DNA of 64,000 nt from Rhizobium sp. BK399. Its GTDB lineage: Bacteria; Pseudomonadota; Alphaproteobacteria; Rhizobiales; Rhizobiaceae. The translations under genes were made by a program, and so were the position numbers. The DNA lies in assembly GCF_014194695.1 (NCBI RefSeq), contig NZ_JACIAH010000004.1, positions 1-64,000 on the forward strand. Direction: 5' to 3'. Positions 1-7,683 of the stretch are shown in pieces (positions within the stretch are counted from its first letter, which is position 1; the number at the start of each line of letters is the position of its first letter). Under the pieces are notes generated by a model. It made no database searches. It saw nothing but the letters and a program-made list of their open reading frames with translations, and was not told where the DNA came from.

Positions 1-25
1 GGCGAGCTGAGCCACACGAGACAGA

Positions 26-51
26 AAGCCCCGCAATCGCGGGGCTTTTTT
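26..51 (+). terminator. Rho-independent terminator of a gene upstream of the window
   Basis: A perfect 9-bp GC-rich stem (AAGCCCCGC / GCGGGGCTT) closes an AATC loop and runs into six T residues on the plus strand. No gene lies before it in the window, so it probably ends a plus-strand transcript that begins to the left. Confidence 0.85.
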
Positions 52-135
52 ATGGCCGCTATCGGTAGCCAAAGCCGATAATGACGGCAGCGGCGATTTT
101 GGATTCGACAAGTTCGCCGGCCTGATGTACGCAGT

Positions 136-151
136 GATTAAACGATTAATC
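136..151. promoter_or_regulatory. Candidate LacI-family operator
   Basis: The 16-bp sequence GATTAAACGATTAATC is an inverted repeat centred on CG, with only the pair flanking the central CG unmatched. LacI/PurR-type regulators typically bind 14-20 bp palindromes with a central CG. It ends 5 bp before the first possible start codon of the LacI-type gene, which fits autoregulation of that gene and of the operon behind it. No second copy was noticed in the operon. Operator function is inferred. Confidence 0.55.
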
Positions 152-156
152 TCCGT

Positions 157-1194
157 ATGTCGGAAACCATGCCTCCAACGCGACCTGGACCGAACCTGAG
201 CAGGATTGCGACGTCGCTTGGCGTATCTGTCGCGACGGTTTCCAATGCGCTCTCTGGCAAAGGCCGCGTTTCCGAACAACTGGCAGAGAGGATCAAGGAA
301 CATGCCGCCGAACTCGGCTACGTTCCGAGCCAGGCCGGACGCGCGCTTCGTACCGGGCGCAGCGGCGTCCTCGGCCTTGTTCTGCCTGACATCGCCAACC
401 CAATTTTCCCGAAGCTCGCCCAGGCGATCGAATTCGCCGCCACTGCCGCCGGTTACGGCGTGCTCATCGCCGACTCCCGGGGGGACGTCGCCACCCAGAC
501 CGAGGCGATCAACCGTTTGGTCGAGCGCGGCGTCGAGGGTATGGTAATCATTCCGCGCCGCGCGACCCGAATTTCCGCCGCCGCCTGCCCGGTCGCCGTC
601 ATCGACACAGCCTCCACCCCTGGCAACACCGTGGCTGCCGATCACATGCAGGGCGGCTGGGCGATCGCCAACCATTTGGCCGAGCTTGGACATCGGCGCA
701 TCCTCATCATCGGCAACAATCCCGGCTCAAATGTTCAAAACGACCGCGTGGGCGGCATCCGCTCAGGTCTCCGCCCCGGAATGAGTTCGGCAACACTCTG
801 GATCGAGACGCTGGAGCGGCAAAACGGCAGCGGGTGCAGTTTGGGACTCGCTGAGAAAGTGCGCGAGGGCTACACGGCGTTCGCAGCGCTGTCGGATTTG
901 CAGGCCTTGCGAGCCCTCACAGAATTGCAGCGCGACGGCATTGATGTGCCAAGCGTCGCAAGCGTAACCGGCTTCGATGACCTCATCTGGTCACCCGTCA
1001 TCACCCCATCCCTGACGACGGTGGCGATGGACATGCATACCATCGCAGAGATCGCCATTACGTCATTGCTGCAGACCATACAGACGCGCGGCAGCCGCGA
1101 GGGCGTGCTTGTCACGTCTGAGACCGACCGAGTTCCAATGCAACTGATCGTTCGCCAGTCCTCCGGGCCGGCGGACCCGACACGAATATCCTGA
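157..1194 (+). CDS. LacI/PurR-family transcriptional regulator of the purine operon
   Basis: A 345-residue protein, the usual length for LacI-type repressors. The N-terminal helix-turn-helix lies around residues 14-35 (LSRIATSLGVSVATVSNALS), followed by the hinge region and a periplasmic-binding-protein-like effector domain (from about residue 68, VLGLVLPDIANPIFPKLAQ). The next gene starts 19 bp downstream on the same strand, so the regulator appears to head the operon of an ABC importer, nucleoside hydrolase and adenine deaminase; its effector may therefore be a purine or nucleoside. The first ATG has no clear ribosome binding site and sits next to the palindrome; the ATG at 169, preceded by GGAA, is an alternative start. 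Repressor role and ligand are inferred from family and context. Confidence 0.88.
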   Translation: MSETMPPTRPGPNLSRIATSLGVSVATVSNALSGKGRVSEQLAERIKEHAAELGYVPSQAGRALRTGRSGVLGLVLPDIANPIFPKLAQAIEFAATAAGYGVLIADSRGDVATQTEAINRLVERGVEGMVIIPRRATRISAAACPVAVIDTASTPGNTVAADHMQGGWAIANHLAELGHRRILIIGNNPGSNVQNDRVGGIRSGLRPGMSSATLWIETLERQNGSGCSLGLAEKVREGYTAFAALSDLQALRALTELQRDGIDVPSVASVTGFDDLIWSPVITPSLTTVAMDMHTIAEIAITSLLQTIQTRGSREGVLVTSETDRVPMQLIVRQSSGPADPTRIS

Positions 1195-1213
1195 CAGACG
1201 GAGAACAGCTGAC

Positions 1214-2236
1214 ATGAAGAATGCCCTCATCGCTTCGGCCGCGCTATTGGCGCTGTCGCCCCTCGCCGCGAAGGCAGAAGAAAAGACGCTTACGATTTCC
1301 GTCTATGCCTTTGCTCAGGATGACTTCAAGTCGATCGTCTACGATCCCTTCGAGGCCAAGTGCGGCTGCAAGCTTGTGGTCGAGACTGGCAACAGCGTCG
1401 AGCGGCTTGCCAAGATGGAGGCCAACAAGGCGAGCCCCGTTATCGACATGGCCGTCGTCTCCATGGCCGATGCCCTGTCGGCCACCCGCAAGGATCTGAT
1501 CGACAAGGTCGACACCTCCAAACTCTCCAACTTCGGCAAGCTCTATGACCTCGCCAAGGACCCGAACGGCGACGGCATGAGCGTCGGCTACACCTTCTAC
1601 GCCACCTCGATCGCCTATCGCTCCGACAAGATGAAGATCGAGTCCTGGGCAGACCTGTTGAAGCCTGAATATGTCGGCCATGTCGCCTTCCCGAACGTCA
1701 CCACCAACCAGGGCCCTCCGGCGCTGTTCATGCTCGGACAGGCGCTCGGCAGCGACAAGCCGGATCTGAAGACGCCGATCGAGGCGGTCGGCGAGAAGAA
1801 GGACGAGATCGTCACCTTCTATGAGAAATCCTCGCAGCTGGTGCAGCTGATGCAGCAGGAAGAAATCTGGGCCGCCCCGATCGGCCGCTTCTCCTGGGCC
1901 GGCTTCACCAAGCTCGACGTTCCCGTCGCATGGGCAACGCCTAAGGAAGGCCAGACCGGCGGCATGAACGTGATGGTCGTGACCAAGGGCTCGAAGAACC
2001 GTGATCTCGCCCTGCAGTTCATGGACTTCTGGCTCTCCACCGAAATCCAGACGAAGCTTGCTGAAAAGCTCGTCGACAGCCCGGCGAACAAGGAGGTCAA
2101 GCTCTCCGAGGAAGCCGCCAACAACCTCACCTACGGCGAAGAAACCGCCAAGAGCCTGAAGCTCATCCCATCAGCAGCCGCGCTCGACAACCGCGATGCC
2201 TGGCTGAAGGAATGGAACGAGAAGGTCGGTCAGTAA
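1214..2236 (+). CDS. ABC transporter periplasmic substrate-binding protein (spermidine/putrescine-type family)
   Basis: A 340-residue exported binding protein. An N-terminal signal peptide ends near residue 21 (LLALSPLAAKA/EE). The body resembles family 1 solute-binding proteins of the PotD/PotF type (ISVYAFAQDDFKSIVYDPFE; VIDMAVVSMADALSATRKDL; LALQFMDFWLSTEIQTKLAE). A GGAG motif lies about 10 bp before the start. It is followed by two permeases and an ATPase of the same transporter class, then by a nucleoside hydrolase and adenine deaminase. The ligand is therefore more likely a purine nucleoside or related compound than a polyamine; that is inference from context only. Confidence 0.88.
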   Translation: MKNALIASAALLALSPLAAKAEEKTLTISVYAFAQDDFKSIVYDPFEAKCGCKLVVETGNSVERLAKMEANKASPVIDMAVVSMADALSATRKDLIDKVDTSKLSNFGKLYDLAKDPNGDGMSVGYTFYATSIAYRSDKMKIESWADLLKPEYVGHVAFPNVTTNQGPPALFMLGQALGSDKPDLKTPIEAVGEKKDEIVTFYEKSSQLVQLMQQEEIWAAPIGRFSWAGFTKLDVPVAWATPKEGQTGGMNVMVVTKGSKNRDLALQFMDFWLSTEIQTKLAEKLVDSPANKEVKLSEEAANNLTYGEETAKSLKLIPSAAALDNRDAWLKEWNEKVGQ

Positions 2237-2242
2237 TTTCGA

Positions 2243-2272
2243 GGCCGGCTCCGGAACCTGCCGGAGCCGGCC
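2243..2272 (+). promoter_or_regulatory. Strong intercistronic hairpin after the binding-protein gene
   Basis: A perfect 12-bp stem (GGCCGGCTCCGG / CCGGAGCCGGCC) with a 6-nt loop begins 6 bp after the binding-protein stop and lies 24 bp before the first permease. It has no T-run. Such hairpins between a binding-protein gene and its permeases usually stabilise the upstream mRNA or partly terminate, giving excess binding protein over membrane components. Confidence 0.7.
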
Positions 2273-2296
2273 CTTCAATCCGTCGAAAGTCGTTTC

Positions 2297-3124
2297 ATGT
2301 TTCAGAACCGCGCAGAAGCCTTGGCGCTTGCCCTGCCCGCAGCAGTCTTTGCCGCGCTGGTCTTCCTGCTGCCCGTTGTCGTCCTCCTCTCCGAAGGCTA
2401 CCGCATCGACGGCAGCTGGACGCTTGGCGCCTATACCGGCTTCTTTTCCGAGCAGCTGAATCGCACCGTCTTTCTGCGGACCTTTCGCCTAGGGCTTGAG
2501 GTTACGGCTGTCTCGGCCGTGATCGGCTATGCCGCAGCCTTCGCGATCGTCAACCTGCCACCGAAGGGCAAGGGCCGGATGATCGGCCTCATCACCCTGC
2601 CGTTGATGATCTCGCCGGTTGCCCGCACTTATGCCTGGATCGTCATTCTCGGCCGCACCGGCATCGTCAACCAGGCCATCCAGGGCCTCGGCCTCAGCGA
2701 CGGCCCGCTGCGGCTGCTCTTCACCGAGACCGCCGTCTTCATCGGCCTGCTGCAGCTCTTCCTGCCGCTGATGATCCTGTCCCTGATCAGCGCGCTCGAG
2801 AATATGCCGAAGGATGCCATTCCCGCCGCCCGCGTGCTCGGCGCCAACTGGTTCCAGGTATTCTGGAAGGTGATCCTGCCGCTCACCCGTGAAGGCCTCG
2901 TCGTCGGCGGCACGCTCGTCTTCACCGGATCGCTGACCGCCTACATCACCCCCGCCGTTCTTGGCGGCTCGAAGGTGCTGATGCTGGAAACGCTGCTCTA
3001 TCAGCAGGTGTCGGTTGCCAACAACTTCGTCTCGGCAAGCGTCATCGCCTTCATGCTGATCGTCATGAGCTTTGCCGCCAACATCCTGCTCAAGCGCCTT
3101 GCCACGGCGAGGAACAAGCGATGA
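2297..3124 (+). CDS. ABC transporter permease 1 (PotB-like)
   Basis: A 275-residue integral membrane protein with about six transmembrane segments. The EAA-type loop that contacts the ATPase lies around residues 170-200 (DAIPAARVLGANWFQVFWK, then LPLTREG). It belongs to the binding-protein-dependent permease class of spermidine/putrescine importers. The gene overlaps the second permease by the four bases ATGA, indicating translational coupling. It should form the heterodimeric channel of the importer with that second permease. Confidence 0.9.
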   Translation: MFQNRAEALALALPAAVFAALVFLLPVVVLLSEGYRIDGSWTLGAYTGFFSEQLNRTVFLRTFRLGLEVTAVSAVIGYAAAFAIVNLPPKGKGRMIGLITLPLMISPVARTYAWIVILGRTGIVNQAIQGLGLSDGPLRLLFTETAVFIGLLQLFLPLMILSLISALENMPKDAIPAARVLGANWFQVFWKVILPLTREGLVVGGTLVFTGSLTAYITPAVLGGSKVLMLETLLYQQVSVANNFVSASVIAFMLIVMSFAANILLKRLATARNKR

Positions 3125-3900
3125 CCGCACGCATTCTTTCTCCGCTGGTCCTCGGCCTGTTGCTGATCTTCCTGATCGGCCCGTTCCTGATCATCATCGC
3201 CGCATCGCTCTCGGCCGGTGACACGCTGGCCTTCCCGCCACAGGGCCTTTCCCTCAAGTGGGTCGCCAAGGTCTTCACCATCGACAGCTTCCGCGAGAGC
3301 TTCGCCATGTCGATGTTCCTTGCCGTCTTCGGTACGCTGACAGCGCTCGTGCTCGGCATCCCCGCTGCCTATGCGCTCTCGCGCTACAAGCTCCCCTTCG
3401 GCGAAACCGTCCGTACGATCGTGTCGCTGCCGATCATCGTACCCGGCATCATCGTCGGTCTGGCATTGCTGCGCTACCTCGTCGTGCCTTTCGGCTTCAA
3501 CATCACGCTGGCCCTGTTCATGGCGCACACGGCGCTCGTGCTGCCCTACGCCGTGCGCGTCGTCTCAGCCAGCCTCAACAACCTGCGCTCGGATATGGAG
3601 GAAGCAGCCGTCCTGCTCGGTTCCTCACGCGTCGGCGCCTTCTTCCGCGTCGTCATGCCGAATATCCGTGGCGGCATCCTGGCCGCCTTCATCCTCGGCT
3701 TCGTGACCAGCTTCAATCAGGTGCCGGTCTCGCTCTTCCTCTCCGGTCCCGGCGTGCGCACGCTGCCGATCGACATGCTGGGCTACATGGAGACCACTTA
3801 CGATCCGTCGATCGCGGCGCTCTCCTCGCTGCTCGCCTTCCTTTCCATCGGCATCGTCTTCCTTGCCGAACGCTTCCTGGGATTCTCTCGTTATGTCTGA
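3121..3900 (+). CDS. ABC transporter permease 2 (PotC-like)
   Basis: A 259-residue permease with about six membrane segments and a second EAA loop (DMEEAAVLLGSSRVGAFFR, then VMPNIRGG). It starts inside the stop of the preceding permease, and its own end overlaps the ATPase start by 8 bp, so the three transporter genes are tightly coupled. It completes the membrane channel of the presumed nucleoside importer. Confidence 0.9.
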   Translation: MTARILSPLVLGLLLIFLIGPFLIIIAASLSAGDTLAFPPQGLSLKWVAKVFTIDSFRESFAMSMFLAVFGTLTALVLGIPAAYALSRYKLPFGETVRTIVSLPIIVPGIIVGLALLRYLVVPFGFNITLALFMAHTALVLPYAVRVVSASLNNLRSDMEEAAVLLGSSRVGAFFRVVMPNIRGGILAAFILGFVTSFNQVPVSLFLSGPGVRTLPIDMLGYMETTYDPSIAALSSLLAFLSIGIVFLAERFLGFSRYV

Positions 3901-4918
3901 CGCCTATCTCACACTCGACAAGCTGACGCTTGCCTACGGCGATACGGTCGCGGTCAAGGATCTGGATCTTACGATCGCCAAGGGCGAGCTCGTCGCCCTG
4001 CTCGGCCCCTCCGGATGCGGCAAGACGACGACGATGCGCTCGATCGCCGGCCTGCTTGCTCCGGCATCCGGCCGCATCACGCTCGATGGAACCGAGATAA
4101 CCCGCGTCTCCGCCAACAAGCGCAATGTCGGCCTGGTCTTCCAGTCCTACGCGCTGTTCCCGCATCTGACGGTCTACGAGAACGTCGCCTTCGGCCTGCG
4201 CCTGAAGGGCATAGGCGGCAAGGATCTCGATACCAAGGTCACATCAGGCATCAAGTCCGTCGGCCTGGCCAAGTTCGCAGACCGAAAGCCTGTCGAACTC
4301 TCGGGCGGCCAGCAGCAGCGTGTGGCCCTTGCCCGCTCAATGGTGATGGAGCCGAAGGTTCTGCTGCTCGATGAGCCCCTTTCCAACCTCGACGCCCGCC
4401 TGCGCCTTGAAATGCGCGCCGAACTGCAGCGCGTCCAGAAGGAAACCGGCGTCACGATGATCTTCGTCACCCACGACCAGATCGAAGCCCTCGCGCTCGC
4501 CGACCGGATCGTGGTGATGCTGAACGGCGGCATCGAGCAGATCGGCACGCCGGAGGAAATCTACAACAAGCCCGTCTCGGCCTTCGTCGCCGATTTCGTC
4601 GGCTTCGAAAACGTCTTTGCGCTGGAAAACGGCAAGCTCGCGACATCCACCACATCAGTCGAGCTTTCCGGTCCGGCGCCGCAGGCCGCAAAGGGCCTGG
4701 CCTGGCGTCCGCGCATGGTGATCCTTGGTTCAGGTCCTTTCCAAGGCACCGTGCGCGGCACCTCGTTTGCCGGCAACACCCGCGAATACCTGCTCGACAC
4801 GCCGCTTGGGCCGATCAAGGCCGAGGTCGATGCCGAACTTCCGACGCATGCGATCGGCTCGACGCATGCCTTCGATCTGCCGCTTGCCGCTGCAGCGCCC
4901 CTCTCACGTTACAGGTAA
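3893..4918 (+). CDS. ABC transporter ATP-binding protein (PotA-like)
   Basis: A 341-residue ATPase energising the importer. It shows Walker A (GPSGCGKTTTMRSIAG), the Q-loop region (VFQSYALFPHLTVYENVAFG), the ABC signature (LSGGQQQRVALARSM), Walker B (LLLDEPLSNLDARL) and the H-loop (FVTHDQIEAL). After the nucleotide-binding domain comes a TOBE-type regulatory region (about residues 250-341), as in PotA/UgpC/CysA-like ATPases. I chose the ATG at 3893, which overlaps the permease stop, rather than an in-frame ATG 30 bp upstream, because the peptide MSDAYLTLDKLTLAYGD is the normal N-terminus. Confidence 0.92.
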   Translation: MSDAYLTLDKLTLAYGDTVAVKDLDLTIAKGELVALLGPSGCGKTTTMRSIAGLLAPASGRITLDGTEITRVSANKRNVGLVFQSYALFPHLTVYENVAFGLRLKGIGGKDLDTKVTSGIKSVGLAKFADRKPVELSGGQQQRVALARSMVMEPKVLLLDEPLSNLDARLRLEMRAELQRVQKETGVTMIFVTHDQIEALALADRIVVMLNGGIEQIGTPEEIYNKPVSAFVADFVGFENVFALENGKLATSTTSVELSGPAPQAAKGLAWRPRMVILGSGPFQGTVRGTSFAGNTREYLLDTPLGPIKAEVDAELPTHAIGSTHAFDLPLAAAAPLSRYR

Positions 4919-4922
4919 CATC

Positions 4923-5843
4923 ATGGGCGTCTGGATCGACACCGATATGGGCTTTGACGATATCGCCGCGATCCTCGTGGTGACGCACGCAAAGCTCGAC
5001 ATATCAGGCATCTCGCTCGTCTTCGGCAATACGCCGCTGCCGCAGGTGCGCGTCAACGCATCAGGCGCCGCCAAAGCCTTCGGCTGGACCTTCCCGATCC
5101 ACAGCGGTCGCGCCATGCCCGTCCTCGGCTCGCTCGAAACCGCGCAGGCGATCCTCGGCGAGACAGGCATTCCGACATCAGGCCAAAGCCTGCCCACCGC
5201 CGCACCGCTGGTGGAGAGCGACGCGTTCACCGCCCTCTGCCGCTGGCTGGAGACCGATGGCCCCCATCGAATCCTCGCGCTCGGTCCCTTGACCAATCTC
5301 GCTGCCCTCGCATTGGCACGCCCGGACCTCGCCGCCCGCATCACCGAACTGACCTGGATGGGCGGCGGCGTCACGGCGGGCAATCACACGGCGTCCGCCG
5401 AGTTCAACGCGCTGGCCGACCCGGAAGCGCTTGCCATCGTTCTCGCCCATAATCTGCCGCTACTCATGGTCGATCTCGATCTTTGCCGTAAGGTTATCGC
5501 GACGCCTGACGACGTCGGCCCGGTGCGAGACGCTGGCGGTCACAATGCCGCGTTGCTGGCCGATATGCTCGACGGCTACATCGGCATCGGAACCAGCCGC
5601 GGCAGATCGGGAATGGCGATCTACGACCCGTCAGCCGCAGTTGCCTTCGTCGCGCCCGAGATTGTCACGTTCCGTCCGGCGCGCATCGATGCCGAATTGC
5701 AGGGCCAGCATACCCGTGGCCGCACCGTGGTCGAGACCCGGGCGACGCATGCAACCTTCAACGCCGAATACGCCATCGGTATCGACGCCGAAAAGGCCCG
5801 CGCCTTTATCCTCGGCGCACTGATCGATGAGGCCGGCCGATGA
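4923..5843 (+). CDS. Nucleoside hydrolase (IunH/RihA family)
   Basis: A 306-residue hydrolase that should cleave the N-glycosidic bond of ribonucleosides to give ribose and free base in the cytoplasm. The calcium-binding signature DTDMGFDD sits at residues 6-13, and the ribose-contacting AEFN segment follows near residues 159-162. The family's C-terminal HDP motif appears as YDP (residues 234-236): the aspartate is kept but the usual leaving-group histidine is Tyr. The start at 4923 follows the ATPase stop by 4 bp, and the end overlaps the adenine deaminase start by ATGA. Context suggests purine nucleosides (adenosine or inosine) as substrate, but the changed histidine means substrate range and mechanism should not be assumed. 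Confidence 0.88.
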   Translation: MGVWIDTDMGFDDIAAILVVTHAKLDISGISLVFGNTPLPQVRVNASGAAKAFGWTFPIHSGRAMPVLGSLETAQAILGETGIPTSGQSLPTAAPLVESDAFTALCRWLETDGPHRILALGPLTNLAALALARPDLAARITELTWMGGGVTAGNHTASAEFNALADPEALAIVLAHNLPLLMVDLDLCRKVIATPDDVGPVRDAGGHNAALLADMLDGYIGIGTSRGRSGMAIYDPSAAVAFVAPEIVTFRPARIDAELQGQHTRGRTVVETRATHATFNAEYAIGIDAEKARAFILGALIDEAGR

Positions 5844-7627
5844 GCGTCACCGAACCGAAAGATCTCAACGATCCCGCACTTCGCGCCCGCGCCGTTGCCG
5901 CCGCGCGCGGTGACGCGCCCTTCGATCTGCTGATCTCGGGCGGACGCCTGCTCGATGTCGTCACCGGCCTGACCCGCGACGCCGACATCGGCGTCGTTGG
6001 ACCGCTGATCGCAAGCGTTCACGCACCAGGTAGCCGCACCGACACTGCCAAGACCGTCGACGCAGCAGGCAGCATCGTTTCGCCCGGTCTCATCGATACG
6101 CACATGCATGTCGAAAGCTCGATGGTGACGCCCGCCGCCTATGCGGCAGCCGTCGTTCCGCGCGGCGTGACGACCATTGTCTGGGATCCGCACGAGTTCG
6201 GCAACGTGCATGGCCTGGACGGCGTACGCTGGGCAATCGAAGCGTCCCGCTGCCTACCGCTCCGGACCATCGTTCTCGCGCCTTCCTGCGTTCCTTCCGC
6301 TCCGGGGCTTGAAGTCGCCGGCGCGGATTTCGACGCATCTGTTATCACCGAAATGCTGCGGTGGCCTGGTGTAGGTGGTGTTGCCGAAGTCATGAACATG
6401 CGCGGTGTCATCGACGGCGATCCGCGCATGACCGACATTGTGAATGCCGGCCTCGCATCCGGGAAACTGGTCTGCGGCCATGCCCGTGGGCTCGAGGACG
6501 CTGACCTGAATGCTTTCATGGCCGCCGGCGTCACTTCGGATCACGAACTGACCTCCAGCGCCGACCTGCTGCAGAAGCTGGCCGCCGGGCTGACCATCGA
6601 GTTGCGCGGCTCGCATGACCATCTGCTGCAGGAATTCGTAACCGCTCTCAACGGTATCGGCCATCTGCCATCGACGGTCACGCTCTGCACCGACGATGTC
6701 TTCCCGGACGAACTGAAGGACGGCGGCGGTCTCGACGACGTCATCCGCCGGCTCGTCCGCTATGGGATGAAGCCGGAATGGGCGCTGAGAGCCGCCACCT
6801 TCAACGCGGCACAACGACTGAAGCGCTCGGATCTCGGCCTGATCGCTGCCGGTCGCCGCGCGGATCTCGTGCTCTTCAAAGACCTCATTGGCTTCGCCAC
6901 GAAAGCCGTCATCGCCAATGGCGCAATCGTCTCAACATCGGGTGAAATGGACGCCCACTTGCGCTCGTTCGAGACGCAGGCATTGCAGAACTCGGTCAAG
7001 CTGACGTCCCTGACGGAAGATGACTTCAGGGTTCCCGCCACCGGCAAGCGCGTTCGTGTCGCCACGATTGACCGCCCCCGTTTCACCCAGTGGGGCGAGG
7101 CGGAAACTGGCGTCGACGGCGGTTTCGTCGTTCCGCCGGCCGGAAGCACCATGATCGCGGTCGCGCATCGGCACGGCAAGGTCGATGGCAGGCCACGCGT
7201 CGGCTTCCTCACCGGTTGGGGAGAATGGCGAGGAGCCTTCTGCACGACTGTCTCGCACGACAGCCACAACCTTACCGTCTTCGGCGGCAACGCTCGCGAC
7301 ATGGCAGTCGCCGCCAACGCGGTGATATCAGCGGGCGGCGGCATGGCCGTCGCCAAAGATGGCCAGATCGAAGCGCTTCTGCCGCTGCCGGTGTCGGGCC
7401 TCGTGACGGAAGCCCCATTGGCAGAAACGGCGGCGTCCTTCCGAGCGATCCGCAAGGCGATGGAAAAGATCGTTGACTGGAAACCGCCCTACCTAGTTTT
7501 CAAGGCATGCTTCGGCGCCACGCTTGCCTGCAACGTCGGCCCGCATCAGACGGATCGAGGGATATCCGACGTTCTGACCGGCGAAGTGCTCGAAAGCCCC
7601 GTAATCGAGATTCTCGAGAGCGAATAA
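5840..7627 (+). CDS. ade: Adenine deaminase (amidohydrolase type)
   Basis: A 595-residue metal-dependent amidohydrolase that converts adenine to hypoxanthine and ammonia. The metal motif HMHVESS is at residues 88-94; further conserved segments are WDPHEFGNVHG, CGHARGL and CTDDVFPDEL. Length and the C-terminal extension with a typical MAVAANAVISAGGGMAVAKD segment match bacterial AdeC. The gene overlaps the nucleoside hydrolase by 4 bp, so adenine released from an imported adenosine-type nucleoside would be deaminated directly. It is the last gene of the operon. Confidence 0.93.
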   Translation: MSVTEPKDLNDPALRARAVAAARGDAPFDLLISGGRLLDVVTGLTRDADIGVVGPLIASVHAPGSRTDTAKTVDAAGSIVSPGLIDTHMHVESSMVTPAAYAAAVVPRGVTTIVWDPHEFGNVHGLDGVRWAIEASRCLPLRTIVLAPSCVPSAPGLEVAGADFDASVITEMLRWPGVGGVAEVMNMRGVIDGDPRMTDIVNAGLASGKLVCGHARGLEDADLNAFMAAGVTSDHELTSSADLLQKLAAGLTIELRGSHDHLLQEFVTALNGIGHLPSTVTLCTDDVFPDELKDGGGLDDVIRRLVRYGMKPEWALRAATFNAAQRLKRSDLGLIAAGRRADLVLFKDLIGFATKAVIANGAIVSTSGEMDAHLRSFETQALQNSVKLTSLTEDDFRVPATGKRVRVATIDRPRFTQWGEAETGVDGGFVVPPAGSTMIAVAHRHGKVDGRPRVGFLTGWGEWRGAFCTTVSHDSHNLTVFGGNARDMAVAANAVISAGGGMAVAKDGQIEALLPLPVSGLVTEAPLAETAASFRAIRKAMEKIVDWKPPYLVFKACFGATLACNVGPHQTDRGISDVLTGEVLESPVIEILESE

Positions 7628-7637
7628 CCTCAGCATC

Positions 7638-7653
7638 CGGGCACTGCTGCCCG
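7638..7653. terminator. Weak hairpin between convergent genes
   Basis: CGGGCA-CTGC-TGCCCG forms a 6-bp stem 10 bp after the adenine deaminase stop and 30 bp from the end of the convergent amidohydrolase gene. It has no T-run, so terminator function is uncertain. Confidence 0.3.
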
Positions 7654-7683
7654 CCTGCTCAATCTATCAATCGCTCAAACGAT

